NCBI GenBank assembly: GCA_963807015.1
Contig: CAWEAS010000002.1
Coordinates: forward strand, 310,001 to 374,000
Reading direction: 5' to 3'
DNA length: 64,000 bases
Source of the DNA: JAJPKK01 sp963807015
GTDB taxonomy: Bacteria > Pseudomonadota > Alphaproteobacteria > Rhizobiales > Xanthobacteraceae
In this document: positions 35,420 through 43,262 of the stretch, piece by piece
Layout of the letters: every line of letters starts with the position of its first letter
Numbering within the stretch: position 1 is the stretch's first letter
The notes under the pieces: model-generated
Databases searched by the model: none
What the model saw: only the letters and a program-made list of their open reading frames with translations
Told to the model about the DNA's origin: nothing
Made by a program: the position numbers and the translations under genes

Positions 35420-36298
35420 ATGCCTTATGTAACGGAAAAAAATCTGACCGACGTCGTGCTCCAGCGCTGGACGGCCGTGCCTGACCCGCGGCTGGGCCAG
35501 GTCATGCAGTCGTTCATCAAGCACGTCCATTCGTTCGTGCGCGATGTCCAGCCGACCGAGGCCGAGTGGGCGACGGCGATCGATTTCCTGACCCGGATCG
35601 GCAAGAAGTGCGACGACAAGCGGCAGGAGTTCATCCTGTTCTCCGACGTCATGGGCGTGAGCATGCTGGTCGATTCCATCAATCACCGGCTGTCGACCGG
35701 CGCGACGCCGACCACCGTCGAGGGGCCGTTCCATGTTCCGAACGCGCCGGAGTTTGCCGACGGCGGCAATATGGCGGCGCAGTGTCCGGGGGTTCCCTGC
35801 TTCATCACCGGCACCGTCAAGGGACTCGACGGCCGGCCGGTCGCCAACGCCAAGCTCGACCTGTGGCAAACCGACGGCGAGGGCCTTTACGAGGCGCAGC
35901 GCGACGTCACCGAGCCGTGGATGCGCGGCCTGTTTCACACCAAGGCCGACGGCTCCTACGTCATCCGCACGGTGGCGCCGATCGGCTACTCGATCCCGAT
36001 GGACGGTCCGATTGGCGAACTCGTCAAGCACACCGAGATTTCCGAGATGCGCCCCGCCCACATCCATTTCTGCATCGAGGCGCCCGGCTATCACCGTGTC
36101 GTCACGCACCTCTTCCAGCGCGGCTGCCCCTACATCGAGACCGACGTGGTCTATGGCGTGAAGGAGCCGCTGATCGTGGATTTCGTCGACAACCCGCCGG
36201 GCAAAGCGCCGAACGGCGAGCCGATCGCGACGCATTTCTACACGATCCGCTACGATTTCGTGCTGCAGCCCCAGGCCGCGGCAGCGGCGGCCGCGTAA
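35420..36298 (+). CDS. intradiol ring-cleavage dioxygenase (hydroxyquinol 1,2-dioxygenase-like)
   Basis: 292 residues from the ATG at 35420 (AGGAG 9 nt upstream). The N-terminal helical dimerisation domain of catechol/hydroxyquinol dioxygenases (VLQRWTAVPDPRLGQVMQSFIKHVHSFVRDV) is followed by the beta-sandwich with GPFHVPNAP, the DLWQTDGEGLYEAQ region (first Fe tyrosine), GYSIPMDGP (second Tyr), RPAHIHF and GYHRVVTHLF (two Fe histidines). It cleaves a catechol or benzenetriol between the hydroxyls using Fe(III). It is last in the run with acyl-CoA synthetase and MetE-like genes; the start is 19 nt after the previous stop. The substrate is best guessed as hydroxyquinol or a substituted catechol. 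Confidence 0.88.
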   Translation: MPYVTEKNLTDVVLQRWTAVPDPRLGQVMQSFIKHVHSFVRDVQPTEAEWATAIDFLTRIGKKCDDKRQEFILFSDVMGVSMLVDSINHRLSTGATPTTVEGPFHVPNAPEFADGGNMAAQCPGVPCFITGTVKGLDGRPVANAKLDLWQTDGEGLYEAQRDVTEPWMRGLFHTKADGSYVIRTVAPIGYSIPMDGPIGELVKHTEISEMRPAHIHFCIEAPGYHRVVTHLFQRGCPYIETDVVYGVKEPLIVDFVDNPPGKAPNGEPIATHFYTIRYDFVLQPQAAAAAAA

Positions 36299-36329
36299 AC
36301 GGGAGGCGTTGCGGTCGTCACAGCAGCCT

Positions 36330-36427
36330 GTAGCCCGCATGAGCGCAGCGACATGCGGGAAGAGGACGCGAAGCTTGCGAAATAGGCCACTTCGATTCCC
36401 GGATGTCGCTGCGCTCATCCGGGCTAC
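36330..36427. repeat. palindromic intergenic element, family B copy 1
   Basis: Left arm 36330-36360 (starting GTAGCCCGCATGAGCGCAGC) pairs with right arm 36397-36427 (ending CATCCGGGCTAC), with a few mismatches and a 36-nt spacer. The same sequence family occurs at 46200-46291. It lies between the convergent dioxygenase and ParA-like genes and could also act as a transcription stop. Confidence 0.7.
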
Positions 36428-36454
36428 GATCTGACGGCCTGACGGTGCGCTGCG

Positions 36455-37261
36455 CTACTGCAGCGCCATCAGGATTTGTTCGCAGATCAAGCCGAGCTCG
36501 ATCTCGCGGAGCTGGCAGCGCATGCGGCGCAGCCAAGTCCGCAGTTCCTCGCGCGCCCGGTCGCTGGCGTGACGGTCCATCTCCGCGAACGAAAAGCGTT
36601 CGCGCGCGACCAGCGATCGGGTCGCAGGACTGAGCACGGGAATCTCAAGCGACACCGCGATCGTGCTGGCGTGCGCGAAGGTCGTGCCGTGCGGCAGTCC
36701 CTTGGCGACGAGGAGATTGCGTACCGGCAGCAACGCCGTTCCCTTGAACCGTTGCCGTAGCCACCCATAAGCTTTGGCCGTATCCGGGTCAGGATCGATC
36801 AGGAACAGGATCAACGGTTCGATCGATCGGCGGCGCGCCTCCGCAAACAGGTTGATCTTGCTTGCGACTGTGAAGAAGCTCTTGAACGCGCGATAGCTGA
36901 CGTCGATGACCTTGACCATCGTGTTGTCTTCGAGCAGGCCGTCGAACAGCTGCATCTGGCCCTGCACGTCGTCGATGTTGGCGATCCGCGTGTGATCGGG
37001 CAGGAAGTCCGACAGCCGCGGTCCTTCGTCGGCGAGGTCGACGGCAGCGAGGGGACGACCTTCCGCGAGGTAGTGCTCGGCCAACAGGCGGGCGAGCAGC
37101 GTCTTGCCGACCTGGCGGCTCGGCGAGCACACGATGTAGATCGGGGAGGGGCCGCAATTGCCGGCCTGCGCCGGCACGATCGGAGCTTCGTATTGAGCGA
37201 GCTCCGCCTCGCTGCCTCCGGCGTCGCTCGCCGGAGCAGCGTTCACGGCATCGCCGGCCAT
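36455..37261 (-). CDS. ParA/MinD-like ATPase with altered P-loop, downstream partner of the pair
   Basis: 268 residues. After a Pro/Ala-rich start, YIVCSPSRQVGKTLLARLLAEHYL (about residues 41-64) is a Walker-A region that keeps GKT but lacks the signature KGG lysine of ParA proteins (Ser-Arg-Gln instead). AAVDLADEGPRLSDFLPD and VKVIDVSYRAF are in Walker-like strands, and IDDVQGQMQLFDGL parallels a segment in the gene upstream. The C-terminal part is helical (LRTWLRRMRCQL). It starts 6 nt after the stop of the first ParA-like gene. No ParB or partition site is visible. It probably pairs with the upstream ATPase, perhaps as a regulatory, weakly active subunit. Confidence 0.7.
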   Translation of the reverse strand: MAGDAVNAAPASDAGGSEAELAQYEAPIVPAQAGNCGPSPIYIVCSPSRQVGKTLLARLLAEHYLAEGRPLAAVDLADEGPRLSDFLPDHTRIANIDDVQGQMQLFDGLLEDNTMVKVIDVSYRAFKSFFTVASKINLFAEARRRSIEPLILFLIDPDPDTAKAYGWLRQRFKGTALLPVRNLLVAKGLPHGTTFAHASTIAVSLEIPVLSPATRSLVARERFSFAEMDRHASDRAREELRTWLRRMRCQLREIELGLICEQILMALQ

Positions 37262-37266
37262 CGTGC

Positions 37267-38055
37267 TTACGAAGCCTCGGCGATGGGAGCGACCGCACGC
37301 GGCTTTGAGATCGCCGCCTCGCGCGGTTCCTTCGGCCCGATGAGATCGACGAGGCGAACGCGGTCATATTCGGCGAAGACATTGCCGAGCCAGTGCCGGA
37401 CGTAGCCGCGCAGCACGAACGAGTTCGATGCCGGGGCGCCGCTCGCTGTCTTGTCCGCGATGAACGTCGCGAACGGCACCGCCGAGACTTCGACCTGCTC
37501 GTAGGCCATCTCGCTGAGCTTGGGCACGCCGATCTCGACCGCATCCTTGATGCGATTGAAGTACGAATTGTAGGTGCGCTCGTCCCAGTCGAAGAAGCTC
37601 GTGTTGTTGATGAAGTTCTTCACCAGGAAGTAGCGCGCATCGACCAGGAACTTCGAGGTTTCGGCGATCTCTTCGAGCGACGCGATCGACGGCCCGAGGA
37701 TGTGAAAGACCGCGAAGGTGAGGTCGCTGCGCTTCGCCATGTCGAGAAATCCGATGTCGCGCAACGCGCCGAGCGTCGGCGACATCAGGCCGGCCCTGAT
37801 GTCGATCAGCGTGATCTGTGCGGCCGCCAATTCGATGGTGTCGAAGATCTTCATCTGGTCCGACACCGAGGTGACGTCGACCACGTCGGTGATGTCGGGA
37901 TAAAAGCGCTTCAGCGTTCCCTTCGGGCACTCGGTATCGAATGCGCGGGTCGCGATCTTTCGAGAGGCGAAGTAGTCCAGCAACGTACGCGAGACCGTCG
38001 TCTTGCCGACACCGCCTTTGTCAGCCCCAACCAAAATCACTGCTGGTCTTGCCAT
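37267..38055 (-). CDS. ParA/MinD-like ATPase with canonical deviant Walker A
   Basis: 262 residues from the ATG at 38055, preceded by GGGGGAG at 4 nt; an upstream ATG at 38166 is not needed. VILVGADKGGVGKTTVSRTLLDYFA (about 5-29) is a canonical deviant Walker A (KGGVGKTT). FDTECPKGTLKRFYP is the switch region with the conserved Asp, and ITLIDIRAGLMSP is Walker B-like. The length suits orphan ParA proteins that position cellular cargo (flagella, chemoreceptors, polysaccharide or carboxysome systems) rather than plasmid partition. It is co-transcribed with the degenerate relative 5 nt downstream. No cargo gene is adjacent. Confidence 0.82.
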   Translation of the reverse strand: MARPAVILVGADKGGVGKTTVSRTLLDYFASRKIATRAFDTECPKGTLKRFYPDITDVVDVTSVSDQMKIFDTIELAAAQITLIDIRAGLMSPTLGALRDIGFLDMAKRSDLTFAVFHILGPSIASLEEIAETSKFLVDARYFLVKNFINNTSFFDWDERTYNSYFNRIKDAVEIGVPKLSEMAYEQVEVSAVPFATFIADKTASGAPASNSFVLRGYVRHWLGNVFAEYDRVRLVDLIGPKEPREAAISKPRAVAPIAEAS

Positions 38056-38817
38056 GATACTCCCCCTCACCAACTCCACTGCAAGCAGTGTTCGCGGGCG
38101 CGGCGACAAATTGATGGCGCAACAGGAGCGAAGATCGAGCGAAGATATGGAATCTCGCACGCGCATTTTTTCTCAGGTGCAGAAGCACCGCCGCGCCCAC
38201 GACGATCGCGCGGACGCGCAAACAAATCAGCACGCGACATTGAGATGTCGGTGCGCGTTGCGTGAGCGCGAATCGGCTCGAGGAGAGGTGTGCTTAAGCG
38301 AGTTCCGCGGGGGTGATTCGGTCACGCGGGGAGTCGGACCTGTTTGACCAGGAGTTGCGCAACCGCTCGCGTGTTGCGATTGATGAGTGAGGTCATGTAG
38401 GTCGGTGCCGGCTGCCTGTCATGATCAACGTCGCCCCGTCGACACATCGGCGACGGTGCGACGATGTGAAGGTGCTGCGCTCGACCACCGCCTCCGCTCA
38501 TCGCGAACCATGGCTTGCGGATTACGTTCGAGACGTGTCGTCGACACCGGGGAGAACAGCGTGTGGGAAGGTCGCGATCTCGCCGGTGCTAGCAGCCTCT
38601 CGATTGCCGCACGGATGCCGTCACAAGTCCGCGGGAACGATTGCAGCCGTCAACCGCACTCTGCCCACATCACAGCCCCGCTGCGGCGCACAGGATTGGT
38701 GATTCGCAAAAGAAAAACGCGGCCGATCCGTCATGGATGCGACCGCGTCTGAAAAGGTGGGCCGGTGTCGGCCGTCGATTTAAAGCGCCGGTGCAATCGC
38801 TCCGGCGCTGCCCGCCA
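38056..38817. other. 762-bp region without a recognisable gene
   Basis: The open frames here have atypical, Arg/Ser/His-rich translations and no ribosome sites, so I do not call any. The right end holds a terminator for the gene at 38818. The left end should hold the promoter of the ParA-like pair. I see no tRNA or repeat. A small RNA cannot be excluded by eye. Confidence 0.5.
38708..38748 (-). terminator. Rho-independent terminator after the exported protein gene
   Basis: Read on the minus strand, ACGCGG (from 38748) pairs with CCGCGT (ending 38717), extended by CG and ATCC pairs, and is followed by TTTTTCTTTT (38717-38708). It lies about 70 nt beyond the stop of the 38818-39555 gene. Confidence 0.75.
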
Positions 38818-39555
38818 TTAATGTCCCGCAGTCACCAAGCTGACCTCGGTGCGGCCGCCATTGAGCCGCTTGATATCGTTGACGAGGGTCTCGGGATAGG
38901 TCAGCGACGGCACCAGGGGCGTCTTCAGGCCCATGTAGTTCGCGACGTCGGCGATGAACAACGTGCAGTTTATCCCGCCGGCAGTCCAGACCGGGGAATG
39001 CGCCTGCTTGTACTTGATGTAGGCAAACACCTTCCGCGCATCCGCGTCGCTCAGATAAACGCGATAGCTCGCGGTGAGATAATCCTCGTCAAGGTCGCCG
39101 TAGCTCTTGCCGGTTTCGGACGGCACCGGAAACACGTGCCCGATGATATAGGGGATCACGCTGTCGGTGGCCGGGTGCAACCCAGCAACCTCGACCGAGC
39201 GGACCTTGCCGTTGGCGTCGAGACGTCCGTACCAGAGGAAAGCGTGGCCGTAGCTCGCCGCCGTCCGGGCACGGAAATCGACGAAATAGCGATTTGCCGT
39301 CGAGACCGGCGCCTGCGACCGATGCGTCGGCGCTGCCGCCACGTGCTGCGGCGCGCGCTGCGCATGCACATGCACTGCCGGCAGGGCTTCGGCAGGCGCA
39401 TCGGACACCGCCGCCATCTGATCGGACACCGCTGCCGTGTGAGTAACCTGCACGCCTTGAGCGTGGACCGGCGCAACATAAGCAGCGGCAACAAGTGCCG
39501 CGGCACAAAGCCCTGTCGCCGTGCGGGCTGAAAGCTTCGACCTGTCCTGCATCAC
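38818..39555 (-). CDS. exported protein with a possible permuted papain-like (NlpC/LRAT-type) core
   Basis: 245 residues. The signal peptide ends APVHAQ (about residue 33), followed by a His/Ala/Pro-rich linker to about 85. The domain has YGHAFLWYGRLD (His) about 100 residues before INCTLFIADVANYMGL (Cys), with aromatic residues around both. A His-before-Cys order with NC at a helix start is the hallmark of circularly permuted NlpC/P60 (YiiX/LRAT-like) enzymes. These include lipid acyltransferases and murein peptidases, so a periplasmic hydrolase or acyltransferase is possible. Not recognised by name. A strong terminator follows the gene. Confidence 0.65.
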   Translation of the reverse strand: MMQDRSKLSARTATGLCAAALVAAAYVAPVHAQGVQVTHTAAVSDQMAAVSDAPAEALPAVHVHAQRAPQHVAAAPTHRSQAPVSTANRYFVDFRARTAASYGHAFLWYGRLDANGKVRSVEVAGLHPATDSVIPYIIGHVFPVPSETGKSYGDLDEDYLTASYRVYLSDADARKVFAYIKYKQAHSPVWTAGGINCTLFIADVANYMGLKTPLVPSLTYPETLVNDIKRLNGGRTEVSLVTAGH

Positions 39556-39808
39556 CAGATTCCTCCGAGATTCTTCGAAAGTCTTTGGAGGTTATTTAAT
39601 CGGACCGTTTCCCCCGCGGTCCGCATCCCTCGCGATCTGAACTCGTTACGCTGATCGCTTGGGAAGAACTTCGATTATGAGACGCTTGACTCGACAAGCG
39701 CCCCGCTGCCTGTGTCGGGGGGCTTGATGTGAAAAACCCCGCTGCGCCCCCCGAGTCGTTTCAAGAGGCACAAGCGGAAAGTTCTTCACTTCAACTTCGG
39801 CGCACCGC

Positions 39809-39830
39809 GGAGCCGGCTCTAGCCGGCTCC
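39809..39830. terminator. 10-bp perfect inverted repeat after the 54-aa exported protein gene
   Basis: GGAGCCGGCT and AGCCGGCTCC flank two bases, forming a short perfect palindrome 15 nt past the stop of the small gene on the minus strand. No T tract follows, so termination strength is doubtful. Confidence 0.4.
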
Positions 39831-39844
39831 CGCGCGACGAACGA

Positions 39845-40009
39845 TCAACCCTTCGTGTAGATCGGGCCCTTGCCGATCGGAGCCTTGCCGATCGGAGCCT
39901 TGCCGATCACCGGAGCCGGCGGCGGCGGTTCTTTAGTCGGGAAGTCGGCTGCGATTGCTGCGCCCGCGAACGCGAACGTAGAAGCCGCTACGAGAAGGAG
40001 TTTGCTCAT
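39845..40009 (-). CDS. 54-residue exported Pro/Gly-rich repeat protein
   Basis: A short gene: the ATG at 40007-40009 has AGGGG about 9 nt upstream and the stop is at 39845-39847. Residues 1-21 are a convincing signal peptide (MSKLLLVAASTFAFAGAAIA, then AD). The mature 33 residues are PTKEPPPPAP followed by imperfect repeats VIGKAPIGKAPIGKGPIYTKG, the GKAPI unit occurring twice plus a GKGPI variant. The signal plus Pro-rich start resembles the N-terminus of Omp31-type outer membrane proteins of this group but no barrel follows. Function is unknown; it might be a small cell-envelope peptide. Confidence 0.65.
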   Translation of the reverse strand: MSKLLLVAASTFAFAGAAIAADFPTKEPPPPAPVIGKAPIGKAPIGKGPIYTKG

Positions 40010-40478
40010 AGTTCATAGCCCCTGATTGCTGTTACCCTCATTATGGCTGGCGGGTTACGCAACACCACCGCCGCCAATAAAGCCTGAACTAGCACCGTTA
40101 AAACTAGTGTAAAAAAGCCACAGCGGAATTTTTTTGGAGATAACCATGATCGGGCTACCGCGCGGCGCCCGACGCTCATTCGGAAAGTAACGTGAATCCA
40201 AAAGGTTAAATCTGTTAACGGCGATGTCGAAAATTGCGTCTTTGGACTCACTTTCGCGACTGTTTTTGGTCGCTGCGGCCTGTGAATCACACCCAGTTCG
40301 GGACGGATTGCGGCCGACTCGCGGCACGCGTCCTTTCCTGACCGCACACCAACGACGTGCGCCATCGCGGACTCACCGCGCTGTCGGTATTTGAGAACCA
40401 GCTTTCGCCGATTGACCTTGATCTCGGCCCGCGATTCAATCGCCGCCGCAAGCCGCCATCCGTGCGGTCCGAGGTCCC
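40010..40478. other. 469-bp region without a recognisable gene
   Basis: Open frames are short and unconvincing. The part from about 40100 to 40260 is AT-rich with GTTAA words, consistent with promoters for the small exported protein (minus) and the gamma-glutamyltransferase-like gene (plus). A 13-codon ORF at 40146 follows GGAG at 6 nt, but I see no sign that it is a leader peptide. Confidence 0.45.
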
Positions 40479-42275
40479 ATGAGCAACGTCAATCCCAATC
40501 CGTTTACGACGCGCCCTGAAATCGAAGGCACTTTCGGGGTTGTCACCTCGACTCATTGGATCGCGACCGCGGTCGGCATGGCGACGCTTGAAAAAGGCGG
40601 CAATGCCTTCGATGCCGCGTGCGCGACCGCCTTCACCCTCCAAGTGGTGGAGCCGCATCTCAACGGCCCGGGCGGCGACGTGCCGGTGATCCTGTTCGAC
40701 GTCCGCAAGGGCGCGGTGGAAGTGATCTGCGGCCAGGGGCCGGCGCCGGCCGGGGCGACGATTGCGCACTACCGCGCGCTTGGTCTCGACATGATGCCCG
40801 GCACCGGCCTCCTCGCCGCCTGCGTGCCCGGCATGTTCGACAGCTGGATGATGCTGCTGCGCGATCACGGCACCATGCGCGTCGCCGATGTGATTGCGCC
40901 GGCGATCTTCTATGCGCGCGAGGGCCATCCGCTGGTCGAGCGCGCCAATGCCACGATCGCGACTGTGGAAAAGCTGTTTCGCGAGCATTGGCCGACCTCG
41001 GCCACGGTCTATCTGCGCGACGGCAAGGTGCCGCCGACCGGCACTTTGTTCACGAATCCGGCGCTCGCCGACACCTACGCGCGCCTGCTGCGCGAATGCG
41101 AGGGCGGCAGCCGCGAGGCCGAGATCGAGCGGGCGCGCAAGGTGTGGTCGCAGGGCTTCGTCGCCGAGGCGATCGACCGATTCTGCCGCACCCAGGAGAT
41201 CATGGATACGAGCGGCGAACGCCATCGCGGCGTACTCACCGGCGAGGACATGGCGCGCTGGCAGGCCACCAGGGAAGCCCCGCTCACCTACGACTATGGG
41301 CGTTATCGCGTGTGCAAGCCGGGACCGTGGGCGCAGGGGCCGGTGATGCTCCAGCAGCTCGCGCTGCTCAAGGGCTTCGACCTTGATGGCCTTGATGTTG
41401 CCGAACCGGAGTTCATCCATCTCGTGGTGGAGGCATCGAAGCTCGCCTTCGCCGACCGCGAGAAATTCTACGGCGATCCTGATTTCGTCGAGGTGCCGAT
41501 GGAGACGCTGCTCTCCGACGCTTACAACGCGGAGCGCCGCAAGCTCATCCATCACACCGCCTCGCTCGAGCTGCAGCCCGGTTCGATCGAAGGCTTTGGC
41601 GCCGTCGTGAAGCTCCGCCGGGACGAGGGCACGCGCGAAGCGGTCGGTGCCATGGGCGCGGGCGAGCCGACCGTGGGGCGGCTCGGAGAAGTTCGCGGCG
41701 ATACCGTGCATTTCGACATCATCGACCGCGCCGGTAACATGGTGACGGCAACGCCGTCCGGTGGGTGGCTGCAGTCCTCGCCGGTCATTCCCGAACTGGG
41801 TTTCGGCCTCGGCACCCGCGGCCAGATGTTCTGGCTCGAGGAAAACCATCCGGCGTCGTTAGCGCCCGGCAAGCGCCCGCGCACGACGCTGTCGCCGACA
41901 CTCGCATTGCGCGACGGCGAGCCGTATCTCGCCTGGGGGACGCCGGGCGGCGACCAGCAGGACCAATGGACCGCGCAATTCTTCTTGCGCCACGTTCATG
42001 CCAAGCTCAACCTCCAGGAGGCGATCGACGCGCCGGCCTGGCATTCCGAGCACTTTCCGATCTCGTTCTGGCCGCGCACGGCGCGACCCGGGGTGCTGGT
42101 GGTCGAAAGCCGCGTGCCGGCGGAATCGCGTAAGGACTTAGAGCAGCGCGGCCATGTCATCGAAGTCGGCCCGGCCTGGTCGGAAGGCCGGCTGACGGCG
42201 GCCTCCCGCGATGGCCGTCGTCGCAAAGCCGCTGCTAATCCGCGCGGCATGCAAGGCTACGCCGCCGGACGATGA
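40479..42275 (+). CDS. gamma-glutamyltransferase family (Ntn hydrolase) protein
   Basis: 598 residues, no clear signal peptide. The N-terminal half GVVTSTHWIATAVGMATLEKGGNAFDAACATAFTLQVVEPH and GPGGDVP is the large-subunit signature. The autocleavage site precedes the catalytic Thr409 in GDTVHFDIIDRAGNMVTATPSGGW, and PRTTLSPTLALRDGEP plus GTPGGDQQ follow in the small-subunit part. GGT-like enzymes cleave gamma-glutamyl or other amide bonds after self-processing; cytoplasmic members include acylases and cephalosporin acylases. It is followed by a repeat and then an ABC importer. Confidence 0.88.
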   Translation: MSNVNPNPFTTRPEIEGTFGVVTSTHWIATAVGMATLEKGGNAFDAACATAFTLQVVEPHLNGPGGDVPVILFDVRKGAVEVICGQGPAPAGATIAHYRALGLDMMPGTGLLAACVPGMFDSWMMLLRDHGTMRVADVIAPAIFYAREGHPLVERANATIATVEKLFREHWPTSATVYLRDGKVPPTGTLFTNPALADTYARLLRECEGGSREAEIERARKVWSQGFVAEAIDRFCRTQEIMDTSGERHRGVLTGEDMARWQATREAPLTYDYGRYRVCKPGPWAQGPVMLQQLALLKGFDLDGLDVAEPEFIHLVVEASKLAFADREKFYGDPDFVEVPMETLLSDAYNAERRKLIHHTASLELQPGSIEGFGAVVKLRRDEGTREAVGAMGAGEPTVGRLGEVRGDTVHFDIIDRAGNMVTATPSGGWLQSSPVIPELGFGLGTRGQMFWLEENHPASLAPGKRPRTTLSPTLALRDGEPYLAWGTPGGDQQDQWTAQFFLRHVHAKLNLQEAIDAPAWHSEHFPISFWPRTARPGVLVVESRVPAESRKDLEQRGHVIEVGPAWSEGRLTAASRDGRRRKAAANPRGMQGYAAGR

Positions 42276-42320
42276 GACTCGGGGGGGCGGTACGGGAAAA
42301 TCACATGACGCAGGGCTGTG

Positions 42321-42436
42321 CCTCTTCTCCCCCCCTTGCGGGGAGGGGGTGGCGGTTGGGAGATGCGACATGTCAGTGCCATAACCTCCCGATCCCCCAC
42401 GCCGACCCTCCCCCACAACGGGGAAGGGAGAAACAA
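42321..42436. repeat. palindromic intergenic element, family C
   Basis: A C-rich left block (TTCTCCCCCCCTTGCGGGGAGGG, positions 42325-42347) pairs with CCCTCCCCCACAACGGGGAAGGGAGAA near 42407-42433, with a spacer of about 60 nt. Elements of this sequence type are common between genes in Bradyrhizobium-like genomes. It lies between the GGT-like and ABC genes, so it may separate their transcripts. Confidence 0.6.
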
Positions 42437-42453
42437 CAAAGGGAGTACGCGTG

Positions 42454-43248
42454 ATGGGCGAGGTCAGTCTCGTCGACGTATCGAAGCGATTTACGCTGCG
42501 GATCGGCAACGATCTGCATAGGGTCAACGCCTTGTCGCGGGTGAGCTTCACCGTGCGCGACGGCGAGATCGTGTCGCTGATCGGGCCGTCCGGCTGCGGC
42601 AAGACTACGGCGCTGCGCGTCGCCATGGGGCTTGAGCAGGCGAACAGCGGCCGCGTCACGGTGGATGGGCGCGAGGTCAAGGGCTGCGGCTACGACCGCG
42701 GCATGGTGTTCCAGCACGCCGAGCTGCTGCCGTGGCTGACGGCCATGCAGAACGTGATGTTCGGGCTCGAGATGAAGGGCCTACGCGGCGCGGAGCTGCG
42801 CGACACGGCGATGCGCTATCTCGATCTCGTCGGCCTCGGCGCGTCAAAGGACCGCCGCCCGCATCAATTGTCCGGCGGCATGCAGCAGCGGGTCGGCATC
42901 GCCCGCGCGCTCGCGATCGACCCCAAGGTCTTGCTGATGGACGAGCCGTTCGGCGCGCTCGACGCCCAGACCCGCGAGACCATGCAGGACGAGCTCCTGC
43001 AGATCCACGGTCGCACTCGCAAGACCATCCTGTTCGTCACCCATGATCTCGACGAAGCGGTGCTGATCGCCGATCGCGTCGTGATCATGCGCGACGGCCG
43101 GGTGCAGGAAATCCTCGACGTGCCGTTGCCGCGCCCGCGCGATCTCGAAGCCGCGCGCGGCACCAAGGAATTCGCCGACACGCGCTATCATGTGTGGAAG
43201 GCGCTGCATGCCGAGCCGACCGCGTCGGCGACGCGGACGGTGCATTGA
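42454..43248 (+). CDS. ABC transporter ATPase, nitrate/sulfonate/taurine type
   Basis: 264 residues from the ATG at 42454, with GGGAG 8 nt upstream (a GTG just before is also possible). Walker A is GPSGCGKTTALR (about residue 44), the signature LSGGMQQR and Walker B VLLMDEPFGALD, with His in FVTHD. It is the SsuB/TauB/NrtD-type importer ATPase that drives uptake of small anions or organic acids. The permease gene follows after 14 nt. No periplasmic binding protein is encoded next to it. Confidence 0.9.
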   Translation: MGEVSLVDVSKRFTLRIGNDLHRVNALSRVSFTVRDGEIVSLIGPSGCGKTTALRVAMGLEQANSGRVTVDGREVKGCGYDRGMVFQHAELLPWLTAMQNVMFGLEMKGLRGAELRDTAMRYLDLVGLGASKDRRPHQLSGGMQQRVGIARALAIDPKVLLMDEPFGALDAQTRETMQDELLQIHGRTRKTILFVTHDLDEAVLIADRVVIMRDGRVQEILDVPLPRPRDLEAARGTKEFADTRYHVWKALHAEPTASATRTVH

Positions 43249-43262
43249 GTCGGGGCGCGCGA

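Noticed and set aside
36455..38055. A plasmid- or chromosome-partition (parAB) locus
   Set aside because: There is no ParB gene and no parS-like repeats nearby; both genes are ParA-like.
40146..40187. A 13-codon ORF with GGAG as a leader peptide of the GGT-like gene
   Set aside because: It is more than 290 nt from the gene, with no codon bias for a regulatory amino acid and no attenuator-like hairpins.
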